A DNA stretch of 13,510 bases from SKGA01 sp051819745 (GTDB lineage: Archaea; Nanobdellota; Nanobdellia; Woesearchaeales; SKGA01). Of the stretch, positions 1 through 6,283 are shown in pieces. How positions within the stretch are numbered: the first letter of the stretch is position 1; the number at the start of each line of letters is the position of its first letter. A program made the translations under genes and the position numbers. The stretch covers positions 1 through 13,510 of the forward strand of contig JBNJGO010000027.1 in NCBI GenBank assembly GCA_051819745.1. Reading direction: 5' to 3'. The notes below the pieces were generated by a model. It had not been told where the DNA came from. It ran no database searches and worked only from the letters and a program-made list of their open reading frames with translations.

Positions 1-132
1 TTTTTGAATCCTATTATGTACTGTTGTGATTGGTAGTAGTGTTTCTTTTGCTATTTTTCGAGTGCTTAAACTCGCATTCTGTTCTAATAGTCGCAAGATT
101 GCCTTATCTTTTTCATCTAAATTAAATACCAT
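1..132 (-). CDS. Lrp/AsnC-family transcriptional regulator, N-terminal part (runs off the window)
   Basis: The minus strand from the ATG at 132 reads 44 codons without a stop to the window edge. It begins MVFNLDEKDKAILRLLEQNA, followed by STRKIAKET and TVHNRIQK. This is the classic opening of an Lrp/AsnC helix-turn-helix: 'LDEKDKAIL..L' as first helix, 'LSTRKIAKETLLPITTVHNRI' as the HTH. The effector-binding (RAM) domain would lie outside the window. A TATA box at 154-165 is centred about 28 nt before the ATG, so the message is probably leaderless. The gene is divergent from asnA, the arrangement of enterobacterial asnC-asnA, where AsnC represses itself and activates asnA in the absence of asparagine. 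I infer a similar role; orthology to AsnC itself is not shown, because only the HTH is visible. Confidence 0.85.
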   Translation of the reverse strand, partial: MVFNLDEKDKAILRLLEQNASLSTRKIAKETLLPITTVHNRIQK

Positions 133-136
133 GATT

Positions 137-148
137 GAACATATGTTC
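137..148. promoter_or_regulatory. Palindromic operator candidate GAACATATGTTC
   Basis: This is a perfect 12-bp palindrome lying between the minus-strand TATA box (154-165) and the start codon (132) of the Lrp/AsnC-type gene. A regulator bound here would cover the transcription start, which suits autorepression. Lrp-family dimers bind such dyads. The assignment is inferred from position and symmetry. Confidence 0.5.
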
Positions 149-153
149 CAAAT

Positions 154-165
154 CATATATAAATT
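154..165 (-). promoter_or_regulatory. TATA box of the Lrp/AsnC-type gene
   Basis: On the minus strand the sequence reads AATTTATATATG, a good archaeal TATA element. Its centre is about 28 nt upstream of the ATG at 132, which predicts initiation at or within a few bases of the start codon (leaderless mRNA). Confidence 0.6.
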
Positions 166-175
166 TTGCTGTTTT

Positions 176-190
176 TGAACCATATGTTTG
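176..190. promoter_or_regulatory. Second, degenerate copy of the CATATG-centred site
   Basis: TGAACCATATGTTTG resembles the palindrome at 137-148 (GAA, CATATG, TTY) with one extra C before the core. It lies upstream of the likely asnA TATA element near 209-216. That is where archaeal Lrp-type activators bind to recruit TBP. It is a candidate activation site for asnA. Confidence 0.35.
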
Positions 191-208
191 TAATTTTTTG
201 AATTAATT

Positions 209-216
209 ATTAAAAT
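209..216 (+). promoter_or_regulatory. Probable TATA box of asnA
   Basis: TATTAAAATAAG around 207-218 is the best TATA-like element upstream of asnA on the plus strand. Initiation would fall near 238-240 and give a leader of about 38 nt that contains the GGTGA ribosome-binding motif at 268-272. It is weaker than the TATA boxes of other genes in the window, consistent with an activated promoter. Confidence 0.35.
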
Positions 217-277
217 AAGTACCTTTTACAGATTTTTGTTACAATTCAGTTGTAACTAAACATATATGGTGATGTAC

Positions 278-1312
278 ATGAAAACAAAGAAAATTGAATT
301 ACGGAAAAAACCAGTTATGGGTTTTGTAGATACTGAACGAGGGATTAAGTTGGTGAAAGATACTTTTGAAACAAGATTATCTGATTCGCTTTCTTTGATG
401 CGAGTAACGGCGCCAAGATGTTTGGTTCAAGGAACTGGACTTCAAGATGATTTAGCTGGAAGTCAAACTCCTGTTCAGTTTAGAATAAAAGATGAATCTC
501 GCACTGTTGAATTGGTTCATAGTCTTGCAAAATGGAAACGTTTCATTCTTGGTAAACATTCTTTCAAGATAGGGACGGGCCTATACACTGATATGGATGC
601 AATTAGAAAAGATGAAGATCTTGATTCAATACATAGCATTTACGTTGATCAATGGGATTGGGAAAAAGTAATCAGTCGAACAGATCGTACTCTTGACTTT
701 CTCAAAGAAACTGTACGAACTATTTATGATCAGATTAAAAAAACTGAAAGAATAGTCCTTGAAGAGTTTCCCCAACTATCTTCACGTCTTGCAGATGAAA
801 TAACTTTTATTCATGCCGAAGATCTAGAAGATATGTATCCAGGTCTCAGTCCTAAAGAACGAGAACACGCTATAACTAAAAGATATGGTAGTGTATTTTT
901 GATAGGGATTGGATATCCGTTAAAATCAGGAGAACCTCACGACATGCGAGCGGCTGATTATGATGATTGGGTTATTGAAACAAAACCTGGATACCATGGT
1001 CTTGACGGTGATATTTTAGTCTGGGATGACATGCGTGAAGAATCTCTAGAACTTTCATCAATGGGAATCAGAGTTGATGCTAAAGCTCTTGAAAAACAAC
1101 TTGCGATGCATAAACTTGAAGATCAAAAAGACTTACCATTCCACAAATCTGTACTCGATGATGAGTTGCCATTAACAATTGGCGGTGGTATTGGACAATC
1201 ACGGTTGTGTATGTTTTTACTTCACAGAACTCATGTTGGTGAAGTTCAATCAAGCGTGTGGCCTGAGAAAGTTCTTACAAAAACAACAACTGAAGGAATT
1301 TCTTTGTTGTAA
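278..1312 (+). CDS. asnA: Aspartate--ammonia ligase (asparagine synthetase A)
   Basis: The product makes asparagine from aspartate and ammonia with ATP going to AMP and PPi, in the cytoplasm. It is homologous to the catalytic core of class II aminoacyl-tRNA synthetases. The family's diagnostic stretches are all present: VHSLAKWKR, GLYTDMDAIR, IYVDQWDWEKV, VFLIGIGYPL, DMRAADYDDW, GDILVWDDM, ELSSMGIRVD and, near the C-terminus, GGGIGQSRLCMFLL followed by GEVQSSVWP. Length is 344 residues from this start, close to the usual 330. I chose ATG 278 over ATG 266 or 271 because GGTGA at 268-272 is an archaeal ribosome-binding motif spaced 5 nt before it; the longer start would sit inside that motif. 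A T-rich tract follows the stop. It is divergent from an Lrp/AsnC-type regulator, which probably controls it. AsnA is mainly a bacterial enzyme, so this copy may trace to horizontal transfer. Confidence 0.96.
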   Translation: MKTKKIELRKKPVMGFVDTERGIKLVKDTFETRLSDSLSLMRVTAPRCLVQGTGLQDDLAGSQTPVQFRIKDESRTVELVHSLAKWKRFILGKHSFKIGTGLYTDMDAIRKDEDLDSIHSIYVDQWDWEKVISRTDRTLDFLKETVRTIYDQIKKTERIVLEEFPQLSSRLADEITFIHAEDLEDMYPGLSPKEREHAITKRYGSVFLIGIGYPLKSGEPHDMRAADYDDWVIETKPGYHGLDGDILVWDDMREESLELSSMGIRVDAKALEKQLAMHKLEDQKDLPFHKSVLDDELPLTIGGGIGQSRLCMFLLHRTHVGEVQSSVWPEKVLTKTTTEGISLL

Positions 1313-1331
1313 TTTTTTTCTTTTTTATTTT
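1313..1331 (+). terminator. T-rich terminator of asnA
   Basis: Immediately after the asnA stop codon the plus strand carries a run of T residues broken only by single C and A bases. Archaeal RNA polymerase terminates at such oligo-T tracts without a hairpin. Confidence 0.55.
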
Positions 1332-1351
1332 TCATTGTGCCATTAGCTTGA

Positions 1352-1672
1352 CTACTTTGCATTTTTTCTTTCATCATCTTTTGGTATGTATTGTTTATAT
1401 TTTTCAATAACATATTCCATTGACTTCTCAATATCAACATCACATTGATTTGCAAGATGTATTAATTGAAACAGTGCATCTCCAAACTCATCAGTATAAT
1501 TCATATTATCTATTTTTGATTGTTGTCTTAATCCTTCATCCACTGAGATTATTCTTGCAATTTCAGATATTTCTTCTTGTAATCTTGCAATTATTGCAAA
1601 TCGTGGCCAGACTTTATGTCCTGATAGTTCAAAATACTTGTTTACTTCTTCTTGTGCTTTTTGTAATTCCAT
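1352..1672 (-). CDS. MazG-like nucleotide pyrophosphohydrolase
   Basis: This is a 106-residue, all-helical protein with the metal-binding signature of the MazG/all-alpha NTP pyrophosphatase superfamily: LQEEISEIARI (E33/E34 and E37) and, about 25 residues on, DEFGDALFQLIHLANQCDVD (E62 and D65). These acidic residues bind Mg2+ and hydrolyse (d)NTPs to (d)NMP and pyrophosphate. Single-domain members of about 100 residues typically act as house-cleaning enzymes against non-canonical nucleotides or tune nucleotide pools. The N-terminal KAQEEVNKYF...WPRFAIIARLQEE fits the first helix of these short forms. The gene is convergent with asnA and stands alone. A TATA box at 1695-1706 places the transcription start at or just before the ATG, so translation is probably leaderless. 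The exact nucleotide substrate cannot be told. Confidence 0.87.
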   Translation of the reverse strand: MELQKAQEEVNKYFELSGHKVWPRFAIIARLQEEISEIARIISVDEGLRQQSKIDNMNYTDEFGDALFQLIHLANQCDVDIEKSMEYVIEKYKQYIPKDDERKNAK

Positions 1673-1694
1673 TTTTATCCCTTATCAAACTACC

Positions 1695-1706
1695 TTTATA
1701 TATATT
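1695..1706 (-). promoter_or_regulatory. TATA box of the MazG-like gene
   Basis: The minus strand reads AATATATATAAA, centred about 28 nt upstream of the ATG at 1672. This implies a leaderless transcript. Confidence 0.55.
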
Positions 1707-1828
1707 TTGTTGATTTAGTATGTGAAATATGTTGTAGGTAAAAAAAGTTATCACTTGTTTTTTAGAAACGTAATACTACTAATTAATGTTTGTTTATAAT
1801 TATTTTTCTTAGTTCTTGTTTCATTTTT

Positions 1829-2800
1829 TCACATATATTTCTCATTATATTGTTGTATTAATTTGTTTATTTGTTTTACATATTTGTTAGGGTCTTGTGG
1901 TTCATCATCGATGTAAATGCCTGCTAGTGCCATTACTTTATTCAAAAAACCATATGCAAATATTCGTTTCTCATAATCTGTTGTTAATTTGTGTTCCTTT
2001 GTATATTCTTTGAGGAAGGGTTCTCTTAATTCAGGATATTTTTCAAACCAGTTGAATTCTATCATCGCTAGTTCGTATTCATTATGTCCTGCAAATGACC
2101 ATTCAAAATCAAAAATTCCTGTTACTTTATCTTCTTCAATATGGAAGTTGTCCATGTTAAGATCGTGGTGTAGTAGACTTGGTTGGAATGTTACTTCTAT
2201 AGTTCTTTGTATTTCGTTATAAAATTCAAGATATTCTTGTAATATTTCTTCTTTGATATTGCTTTCTTTTTGTAGTACTTTAATATTATTATAGAATTCT
2301 TTTTCGTGTAGTGTTTTCCATTCTTTTTCATCTACTTCATATGTATCTTTTTGTTCTTGTAGTTCAAAGAGTCCTGAATGTTGAAATCGTATATTGTGTA
2401 TTTGCGATAATCTTTTTCCTAATTCCATTCCTATTCTTTTGATATTTCTTTTTTCTTCACTCATTACTTCGTTGAGCGTTGTTCCTTTGAGAAATGTGTT
2501 TATTTGGTATGGTTTTGAAAAAATATTGTTTGTTGTATAATTATGTGCTATTACTTTTGGAACTGGAAATCCCACATATTTTTTTTGAAGTAATTCGCTA
2601 ATGAATTGTTCTTTTTTTAAATGCCGTGATGAATCTCGTCTGCTTATTCGTAGAATTTTATTGTTGTTAATAATGAACGATTGATTATTTAGTCCTTTGT
2701 TTATTTTCTTTACTGTTTGAACTGTTCCTAGATGATGTTGTTTCCAAATTAGTTGAACTTTTTCGTTTGTTAGTTCCAGATTTTCTCTGCTTGGTTTCAT
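1829..2800 (-). CDS. APH/choline-kinase-fold phosphotransferase
   Basis: This is a 323-residue protein kinase-like small-molecule phosphotransferase. The N-lobe shows the glycine/asparagine loop GLNNQSF followed by the strand KILRISRR, whose lysine/arginines would contact ATP, and FPVPKVIAHN typical of the family. The C-lobe holds Brenner's catalytic motif HHDLNMDN (H211, D213 as catalytic base, N218) and the metal-binding IFDFEW (D231, E233). Length is normal for aminoglycoside, choline, homoserine or fructosamine kinases; the substrate cannot be assigned. The reading frame can be extended 11 residues to a GTG at 2833 overlapping the previous stop. I prefer ATG 2800, because AGAGGA lies 5-10 nt before it. 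It follows the Bro-N/DinD-like gene by 29 nt on the same strand and is probably cotranscribed with it. Confidence 0.88.
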   Translation of the reverse strand: MKPSRENLELTNEKVQLIWKQHHLGTVQTVKKINKGLNNQSFIINNNKILRISRRDSSRHLKKEQFISELLQKKYVGFPVPKVIAHNYTTNNIFSKPYQINTFLKGTTLNEVMSEEKRNIKRIGMELGKRLSQIHNIRFQHSGLFELQEQKDTYEVDEKEWKTLHEKEFYNNIKVLQKESNIKEEILQEYLEFYNEIQRTIEVTFQPSLLHHDLNMDNFHIEEDKVTGIFDFEWSFAGHNEYELAMIEFNWFEKYPELREPFLKEYTKEHKLTTDYEKRIFAYGFLNKVMALAGIYIDDEPQDPNKYVKQINKLIQQYNEKYM

Positions 2801-2829
2801 AATGTCCTCTAAGAGATTTATTTTAAAGT

Positions 2830-3645
2830 TCACTTGTTTTTAGGCAAATAATTTTCATTTGAAATAATGTTTTTGCCAAGATTTTTTTCAAGATCTTTTC
2901 TTGTTTTTTTAGCGATATTACCTCCTTTATTTGCGGAGTTTTTACATTCCTCGAATCCTTGGGAATTATTTTCTTTAGTAATATCTGTTGTTGCTTTTTC
3001 TCCAATCATAGTTAGAATGAGCTCCCAGTCGCTCATGTGATCCCTAAGATTTTGATTTTTTGTTTTTAGTTTTTTGAATTTTTTGTATTCAACAATTGTT
3101 TTTCCAAAAGTTGATTTAGAAATCTCATTAGTAAGAATTGCAAATTCTTTTTCTGTTTGTATGTTTCTATCCTTCCACTCATCAGTTAATTCTTGGCGAA
3201 CTGCCATTCCACGAAGTCGTTTATCAATCCACTCCTTTGGATATCCTTTGAGCTCATAATATTCTTTTATTCTATCTTGACCAATTTCGGGATTTTCGAT
3301 TTCTTCAATCCTTTCATACCCTACTTTTGCTAGCCAAAGTTTAAATGGTTCTGCTTTCTTTGACGGTATTGATTGAATTATTCGAAATAATGATTTCGTA
3401 TTAGCACAATCAGTTTTTCTTAATTTTCCATCTGGAGATTCTAGTTTCAACTGTACACAATTTGTGGACAGTTCAATTCCTACTTCTTTTTCTCTTTTTT
3501 TGAGCATAGACCAATAATTTCGAGGGTTATTACTATCGGTTAAAACTCGGACGACATCAATGATTGAAAAATACCACTCACTATCGTACCATATTCGCCT
3601 GATTCCATTGTCTTGAAAAACAACTAATTTGCTTTTATTTTCCAT
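2830..3645 (-). CDS. Bro-N domain protein, DinD-like (DNA-damage-inducible protein D family)
   Basis: This 271-residue protein has two parts. Residues about 5-112 form a Bro-N domain: VVFQDNGIRRIWYDSEWYFS at the start, then IIDVVRVLTDSNNPRNYWSM, and ending in IIQSIPSKKAEPFKLWLAKV. Residues about 113-265 match the DinD-type extension: GYERIEEIENPEIGQDR, KGYPKEWIDKRLRGMAVRQE, LTDEWKDR, NLRDHMSDWELILTMIGE, a lysine-rich NKGGNIAKKTRKDLEKNLGK segment, and NENYL. Bro-N domains occur in viral and phage DNA-binding proteins. Escherichia coli DinD is damage-inducible and inhibits RecA activity in vitro. Whether this archaeal protein acts on RadA is unknown. It is first in a two-gene operon with the phosphotransferase at 1829. 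A strong TATA box at 3665-3678 indicates leaderless initiation. The family is mobile-element-associated, so the operon may be horizontally acquired. Confidence 0.85.
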   Translation of the reverse strand: MENKSKLVVFQDNGIRRIWYDSEWYFSIIDVVRVLTDSNNPRNYWSMLKKREKEVGIELSTNCVQLKLESPDGKLRKTDCANTKSLFRIIQSIPSKKAEPFKLWLAKVGYERIEEIENPEIGQDRIKEYYELKGYPKEWIDKRLRGMAVRQELTDEWKDRNIQTEKEFAILTNEISKSTFGKTIVEYKKFKKLKTKNQNLRDHMSDWELILTMIGEKATTDITKENNSQGFEECKNSANKGGNIAKKTRKDLEKNLGKNIISNENYLPKNK

Positions 3646-3664
3646 TAACTATATGTAAGAAGTT

Positions 3665-3678
3665 TATATTTATATATT
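3665..3678 (-). promoter_or_regulatory. TATA box of the Bro-N/DinD-like operon
   Basis: The minus strand reads AATATATAAATATA, centred about 27 nt upstream of the ATG at 3645. It has excellent match and spacing for an archaeal leaderless promoter. Confidence 0.6.
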
Positions 3679-3781
3679 CTATGTTTAAGTGTCTAGTGCA
3701 GTTTATTTTTTTTATTGATGTTTCTAGAATTTGTTTTACAGATTCTTGTTTCAACATATAGTTTTCACTCTGTTTTTGAGA

Positions 3782-3800
3782 AATCGATGGCGAGTCGATT
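3782..3800. repeat. Short inverted repeat between divergent genes
   Basis: AATCGA, seven bases, then TCGATT form a 6-bp dyad in the region between the Bro-N operon and the ABC exporter. It lies about 40 bp upstream of the exporter's TATA box (3840-3850) and about 105 bp upstream of the Bro-N TATA. It could be an operator or chance; no second copy was seen. Confidence 0.3.
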
Positions 3801-3839
3801 ATGATTTTTTTTCTCAACTATATAATATATGAGATGTAC

Positions 3840-3850
3840 TTATATATAAA
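3840..3850 (+). promoter_or_regulatory. TATA box of the ABC exporter
   Basis: TTATATATAAA on the plus strand predicts initiation near 3871. This excludes the upstream ATGs at 3801 and 3834 as starts if this promoter is used. Confidence 0.5.
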
Positions 3851-3902
3851 TGTTTCGTTTATTTTAATTACTATATGGTGTCGAAAATACAAATATTTTT
3901 AT

Positions 3903-5726
3903 ATGATAAATTCCATATATGTATTGGGAAAGATTTTTCCCATTGGCGAGTTTGGTTATGAGGTGATAAACGTAATTGAAAAATACAAATATTGGGACTA
4001 TTTTGTAGACTTGTACGGTGCATTTCCAGGGAATAAATTAAAGCTGTGGTTCATGATTTTTTTACGTCTTTTAAGTGGATCACTTGCTTTTGTGGTTGTT
4101 TTTTTCACTGGTAAAATTGTTGATTTTTTCACAACCTATCAAGTCGGTGAGTCGTTACTACTTTTTTATCTCTATGTTGGTGGTATTCTTGTTTTGGGGA
4201 TTGCTAGAACCATTATTCGAATCTTTGCAAAATTTTTCATCCAAAAATCCGGAGTGTTAACACAAAAAAATCTTCGCTTAAAGGGTTTTAAGAAATTGCT
4301 TGAGTTAGAATTGGGTTGGCATGAAAAAGAGAATACAGGAAACAAAATTCAACGAGTTCAAAGTGGTTCAAAGAGCGCGTATGATTTTGCACGACTACTA
4401 TCCAACGAATTAGCTTCGTTTCTCATTGATTTTATTGGAGCTATTATTATTTTCATTTTCATTGGTTGGAAGTATGCACTTTTTATGATTGTTTTTTCAG
4501 TGGTGTATTTATTTGTGCTTCGTTACTATGAAGATAAATTATATTATTCTTCACGAAATCTTCATAGAAAACAAGAAGTGCTTTCAGGGAAAGCGCATGA
4601 GGCTATAAGTAATATTGTGACAGTAAAAACTCTTGGTTTACACAAACGTCTCAAGCATTCGATGCACTCTCATGAAAAACACTATATGGACTTGTGGAAA
4701 GTACAAAAGATTATAGGTCAAAACAAGATGCGTGCGATAAACATTTTGTTAACAATAGGGCAAGCAAGCTTTTTTTTGATTGTTGGTTTTGATGTGGTGC
4801 AACAAGCGATTACAGTTGGTCAGATTGTTATTTTTACAGGATACTATGCACGGTTTTCAAATGGTATTTCAAAATATTCAACCATTGGAATGAACCTCAT
4901 ACAGTTTAAAGTAAAAATGCAACGATTACAAGAAATTTTAAGACAAAAAGAGCAAACCTTTGATAAGAAAGGAACTAAAGATATATCATCTGATTGGAAA
5001 TCTATTTCCTTTGAAAATGTGTCTTTTAAGTATGATGAGAAACACACTATTGAAAACCTTAACTTGAAGATTAAGCGTAATGAAAAAATTGGTGTTGTTG
5101 GTAGTTCAGGAGCTGGTAAATCAACTTTGATAAAATTATTACTTCGGTTGTATGAACCAACCTCTGGAACTATTAGAATTGGCAAGCACAGTGTTTTAGA
5201 CCTTAAGCGATTCAGTCTGCGAAAAGAGATAACGGTAATCTCTCAAGACCATGAAGTGTTTAACTTAAGTTTACAAGAAAACATAACCTTGTCTCAAAAC
5301 AACATTGACAAAAAGCAACTATCCTATGCTATCAAAGCATCAGGATTAACATCCGTTATTAAGAAACTACCCTTTGGATTACAAACCATTATTGGTGAAA
5401 AGGGTTATAGATTAAGCGGTGGCGAACGGCAACGAGTTGGTATTGCAAGAGCTCTTTATAGAAAAGCATCTGTTATTATAATGGATGAAGCAACCTCTCA
5501 TTTAGATACGAAGACTGAACGTGAAATTCAAGAAGCGATTAATAACATTAAAGATACTACGATGATAATAATTGCTCATCGTCTCTCAACACTTGAGAAT
5601 GTTGATAGAATTGTGTATCTTGATACTGGTCGTGTTGTTGAAGATGGGGATTTTAAAGAATTAGTTCGCAAAAGAGGTAATTTCTTCAAACTCTTGCAAA
5701 AGCAAAAGATGGAACTCCCCGTTTAG
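3903..5726 (+). CDS. ABC exporter, fused transmembrane and ATPase domains (half-transporter)
   Basis: This membrane protein of about 607 residues has an N-terminal type-I exporter domain (hydrophobic segments near residues 50-75, 88-105, 170-205 and 280-315 of this reading) followed by a complete nucleotide-binding domain. The latter shows Walker A GSSGAGKST, Q-loop ITVISQD, signature LSGGERQ, Walker B VIIMDEATSHLD and H-loop IIIAHRLS, so it should hydrolyse ATP as a homodimer. It belongs to the lipid/drug exporter (MsbA/MDR-like) class; the cargo is unknown. The start is uncertain. ATG 3903 is the first in-frame ATG after the predicted transcription start, but an excellent ribosome-binding motif GAGGTGAT at 3960-3967 has only an ATT codon (3975) at proper distance; that would give a 584-residue protein beginning with EKYKYWDYF after the initiator. 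A long T-rich tract follows the stop. Neighbouring phosphotransferase genes suggest a modification/export locus. Confidence 0.92.
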   Translation: MINSIYVLGKIFPIGEFGYEVINVIEKYKYWDYFVDLYGAFPGNKLKLWFMIFLRLLSGSLAFVVVFFTGKIVDFFTTYQVGESLLLFYLYVGGILVLGIARTIIRIFAKFFIQKSGVLTQKNLRLKGFKKLLELELGWHEKENTGNKIQRVQSGSKSAYDFARLLSNELASFLIDFIGAIIIFIFIGWKYALFMIVFSVVYLFVLRYYEDKLYYSSRNLHRKQEVLSGKAHEAISNIVTVKTLGLHKRLKHSMHSHEKHYMDLWKVQKIIGQNKMRAINILLTIGQASFFLIVGFDVVQQAITVGQIVIFTGYYARFSNGISKYSTIGMNLIQFKVKMQRLQEILRQKEQTFDKKGTKDISSDWKSISFENVSFKYDEKHTIENLNLKIKRNEKIGVVGSSGAGKSTLIKLLLRLYEPTSGTIRIGKHSVLDLKRFSLRKEITVISQDHEVFNLSLQENITLSQNNIDKKQLSYAIKASGLTSVIKKLPFGLQTIIGEKGYRLSGGERQRVGIARALYRKASVIIMDEATSHLDTKTEREIQEAINNIKDTTMIIIAHRLSTLENVDRIVYLDTGRVVEDGDFKELVRKRGNFFKLLQKQKMELPV

Positions 5727-5744
5727 TTTTTTTCTTTTTTTTTA
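5727..5744 (+). terminator. T-rich terminator of the ABC exporter
   Basis: Directly after the stop codon comes a nearly uninterrupted T tract with one C. It fits archaeal oligo-T termination. Confidence 0.55.
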
Positions 5745-5774
5745 TCGTGTAGGTATTGACTACTTTGGATTTTT

Positions 5775-5855
5775 TTATTCTTTTGATGCGTGTCGTAATT
5801 CTTTGTAACGTTCACATCGCCTAATTAATTGTTTGTGTGTGCCTTGATCTGTATT
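5775..5855 (-). pseudogene. Fossil C-terminus of a second ABC exporter
   Basis: The minus strand from 5855 to the stop at 5775-5777 translates to a short tail containing DQGTHKQLIRRCERYKEL and ending RHASKE. The pattern 'GTHxxLI(K/R)xxxRYxxL' is the hallmark of the extreme C-terminus of ABC exporter ATPase domains, just after the H-loop and 'V.(E/D).G'. Upstream the frame is immediately closed by a TAG at 5856-5858 and no further ABC sequence follows. This is therefore a 3' remnant and not a gene. It does not derive from the intact exporter next door, whose tail reads DGDFKELVRKRGNFFKLL. The remnant abuts the truncated phosphotransferase on the opposite strand. Confidence 0.7.
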
Positions 5856-6202
5856 CTAAAGAAGATGGTCTTGTCTATATTGACTGGGAATGGTATTACT
5901 ATGGTGACGGTGCTTTTGACTTTGCAAAATTATATAATGATGGTCTTGAACTTCTTCCTTGGTCTATTAATTTAACTTCTTCGCAAGAAAATATTCTTCT
6001 TGAATCGTATAATGAAGAAATGAATGACTTGACTTTAAAAGAGCGTATTGGTCTGTGGCAAACATACATTCAATTTACCGATCTTATTTATTTCATTTGG
6101 AAAGTTAATAATTATAATCCTCTAAACTCTGCTTTTTCAAAAAAAGAATATGAAACTATTTGTACAACTTTACTTAATCATCTCAAAAAAAAATATTTGT
6201 AG
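5837..6202 (+). pseudogene. C-terminal fragment of an APH/choline-kinase-fold phosphotransferase
   Basis: The frame reads about 121 residues from a GTG. Recognisable phosphotransferase sequence begins with DGLVYIDWEWYYYGDGAFDF and then AKLYNDG. This is the metal-binding 'IDWE' region and following helix of the APH family, which lies after Brenner's motif. The whole N-lobe and the HxDxxxxN catalytic loop are absent, so the product cannot be a kinase. The rest (YIQFTDLIYFIWKVNN) is typical helical C-lobe. No promoter, ribosome-binding site or ATG precedes it. The first dozen codons overlap the minus-strand ABC tail, meaning they are not original phosphotransferase sequence. It is best explained as the 3' end left by a deletion. 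Confidence 0.75.
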
Positions 6203-6233
6203 TTTTTGTAGTGTAAAAAACATATGGAACACT

Positions 6234-6243
6234 TTTATAAATA
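6234..6243 (+). promoter_or_regulatory. TATA box of the frameshifted phosphotransferase
   Basis: TTTATAAATA lies about 45 nt upstream of ATG 6284. Initiation is predicted near 6265, giving a short leader. Confidence 0.5.
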
Positions 6244-6283
6244 ACTCTTTGTTTTCATCTTTCATATATGATGCTTGATAAAC

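Noticed and set aside
1420..1713. A 97-codon plus-strand frame rich in leucine, isoleucine and phenylalanine
   Set aside because: It is the antisense of the MazG-like gene, whose metal-binding motif is clear on the minus strand; the hydrophobicity comes from reading AT-rich antisense.
1751..2838. Similar strings TCACTTGTTTTTTAG (about 1751) and TCACTTGTTTTTAG (about 2829), considered as recombination ends around the kinase gene
   Set aside because: The match is short, T-rich and needs an indel; one copy is simply the coding end of the Bro-N gene. Chance is the better explanation.
3635..3817. A 60-codon minus-strand frame upstream of the Bro-N gene
   Set aside because: It overlaps the Bro-N start and contains that gene's TATA box; composition and content look non-coding and no domain is visible.
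4844..5185. A 113-codon minus-strand frame
   Set aside because: It is antisense to the ABC exporter's linker and Walker A region; shadow of a strongly constrained gene.
6217..6230. Another CATATG-containing site (AACATATGGAAC) before the frameshifted kinase, similar to the sites near asnA
   Set aside because: CATATG is frequent in this AT-rich DNA, the flanks form no dyad matching the 137-148 palindrome, and the downstream gene is unrelated to asparagine metabolism.
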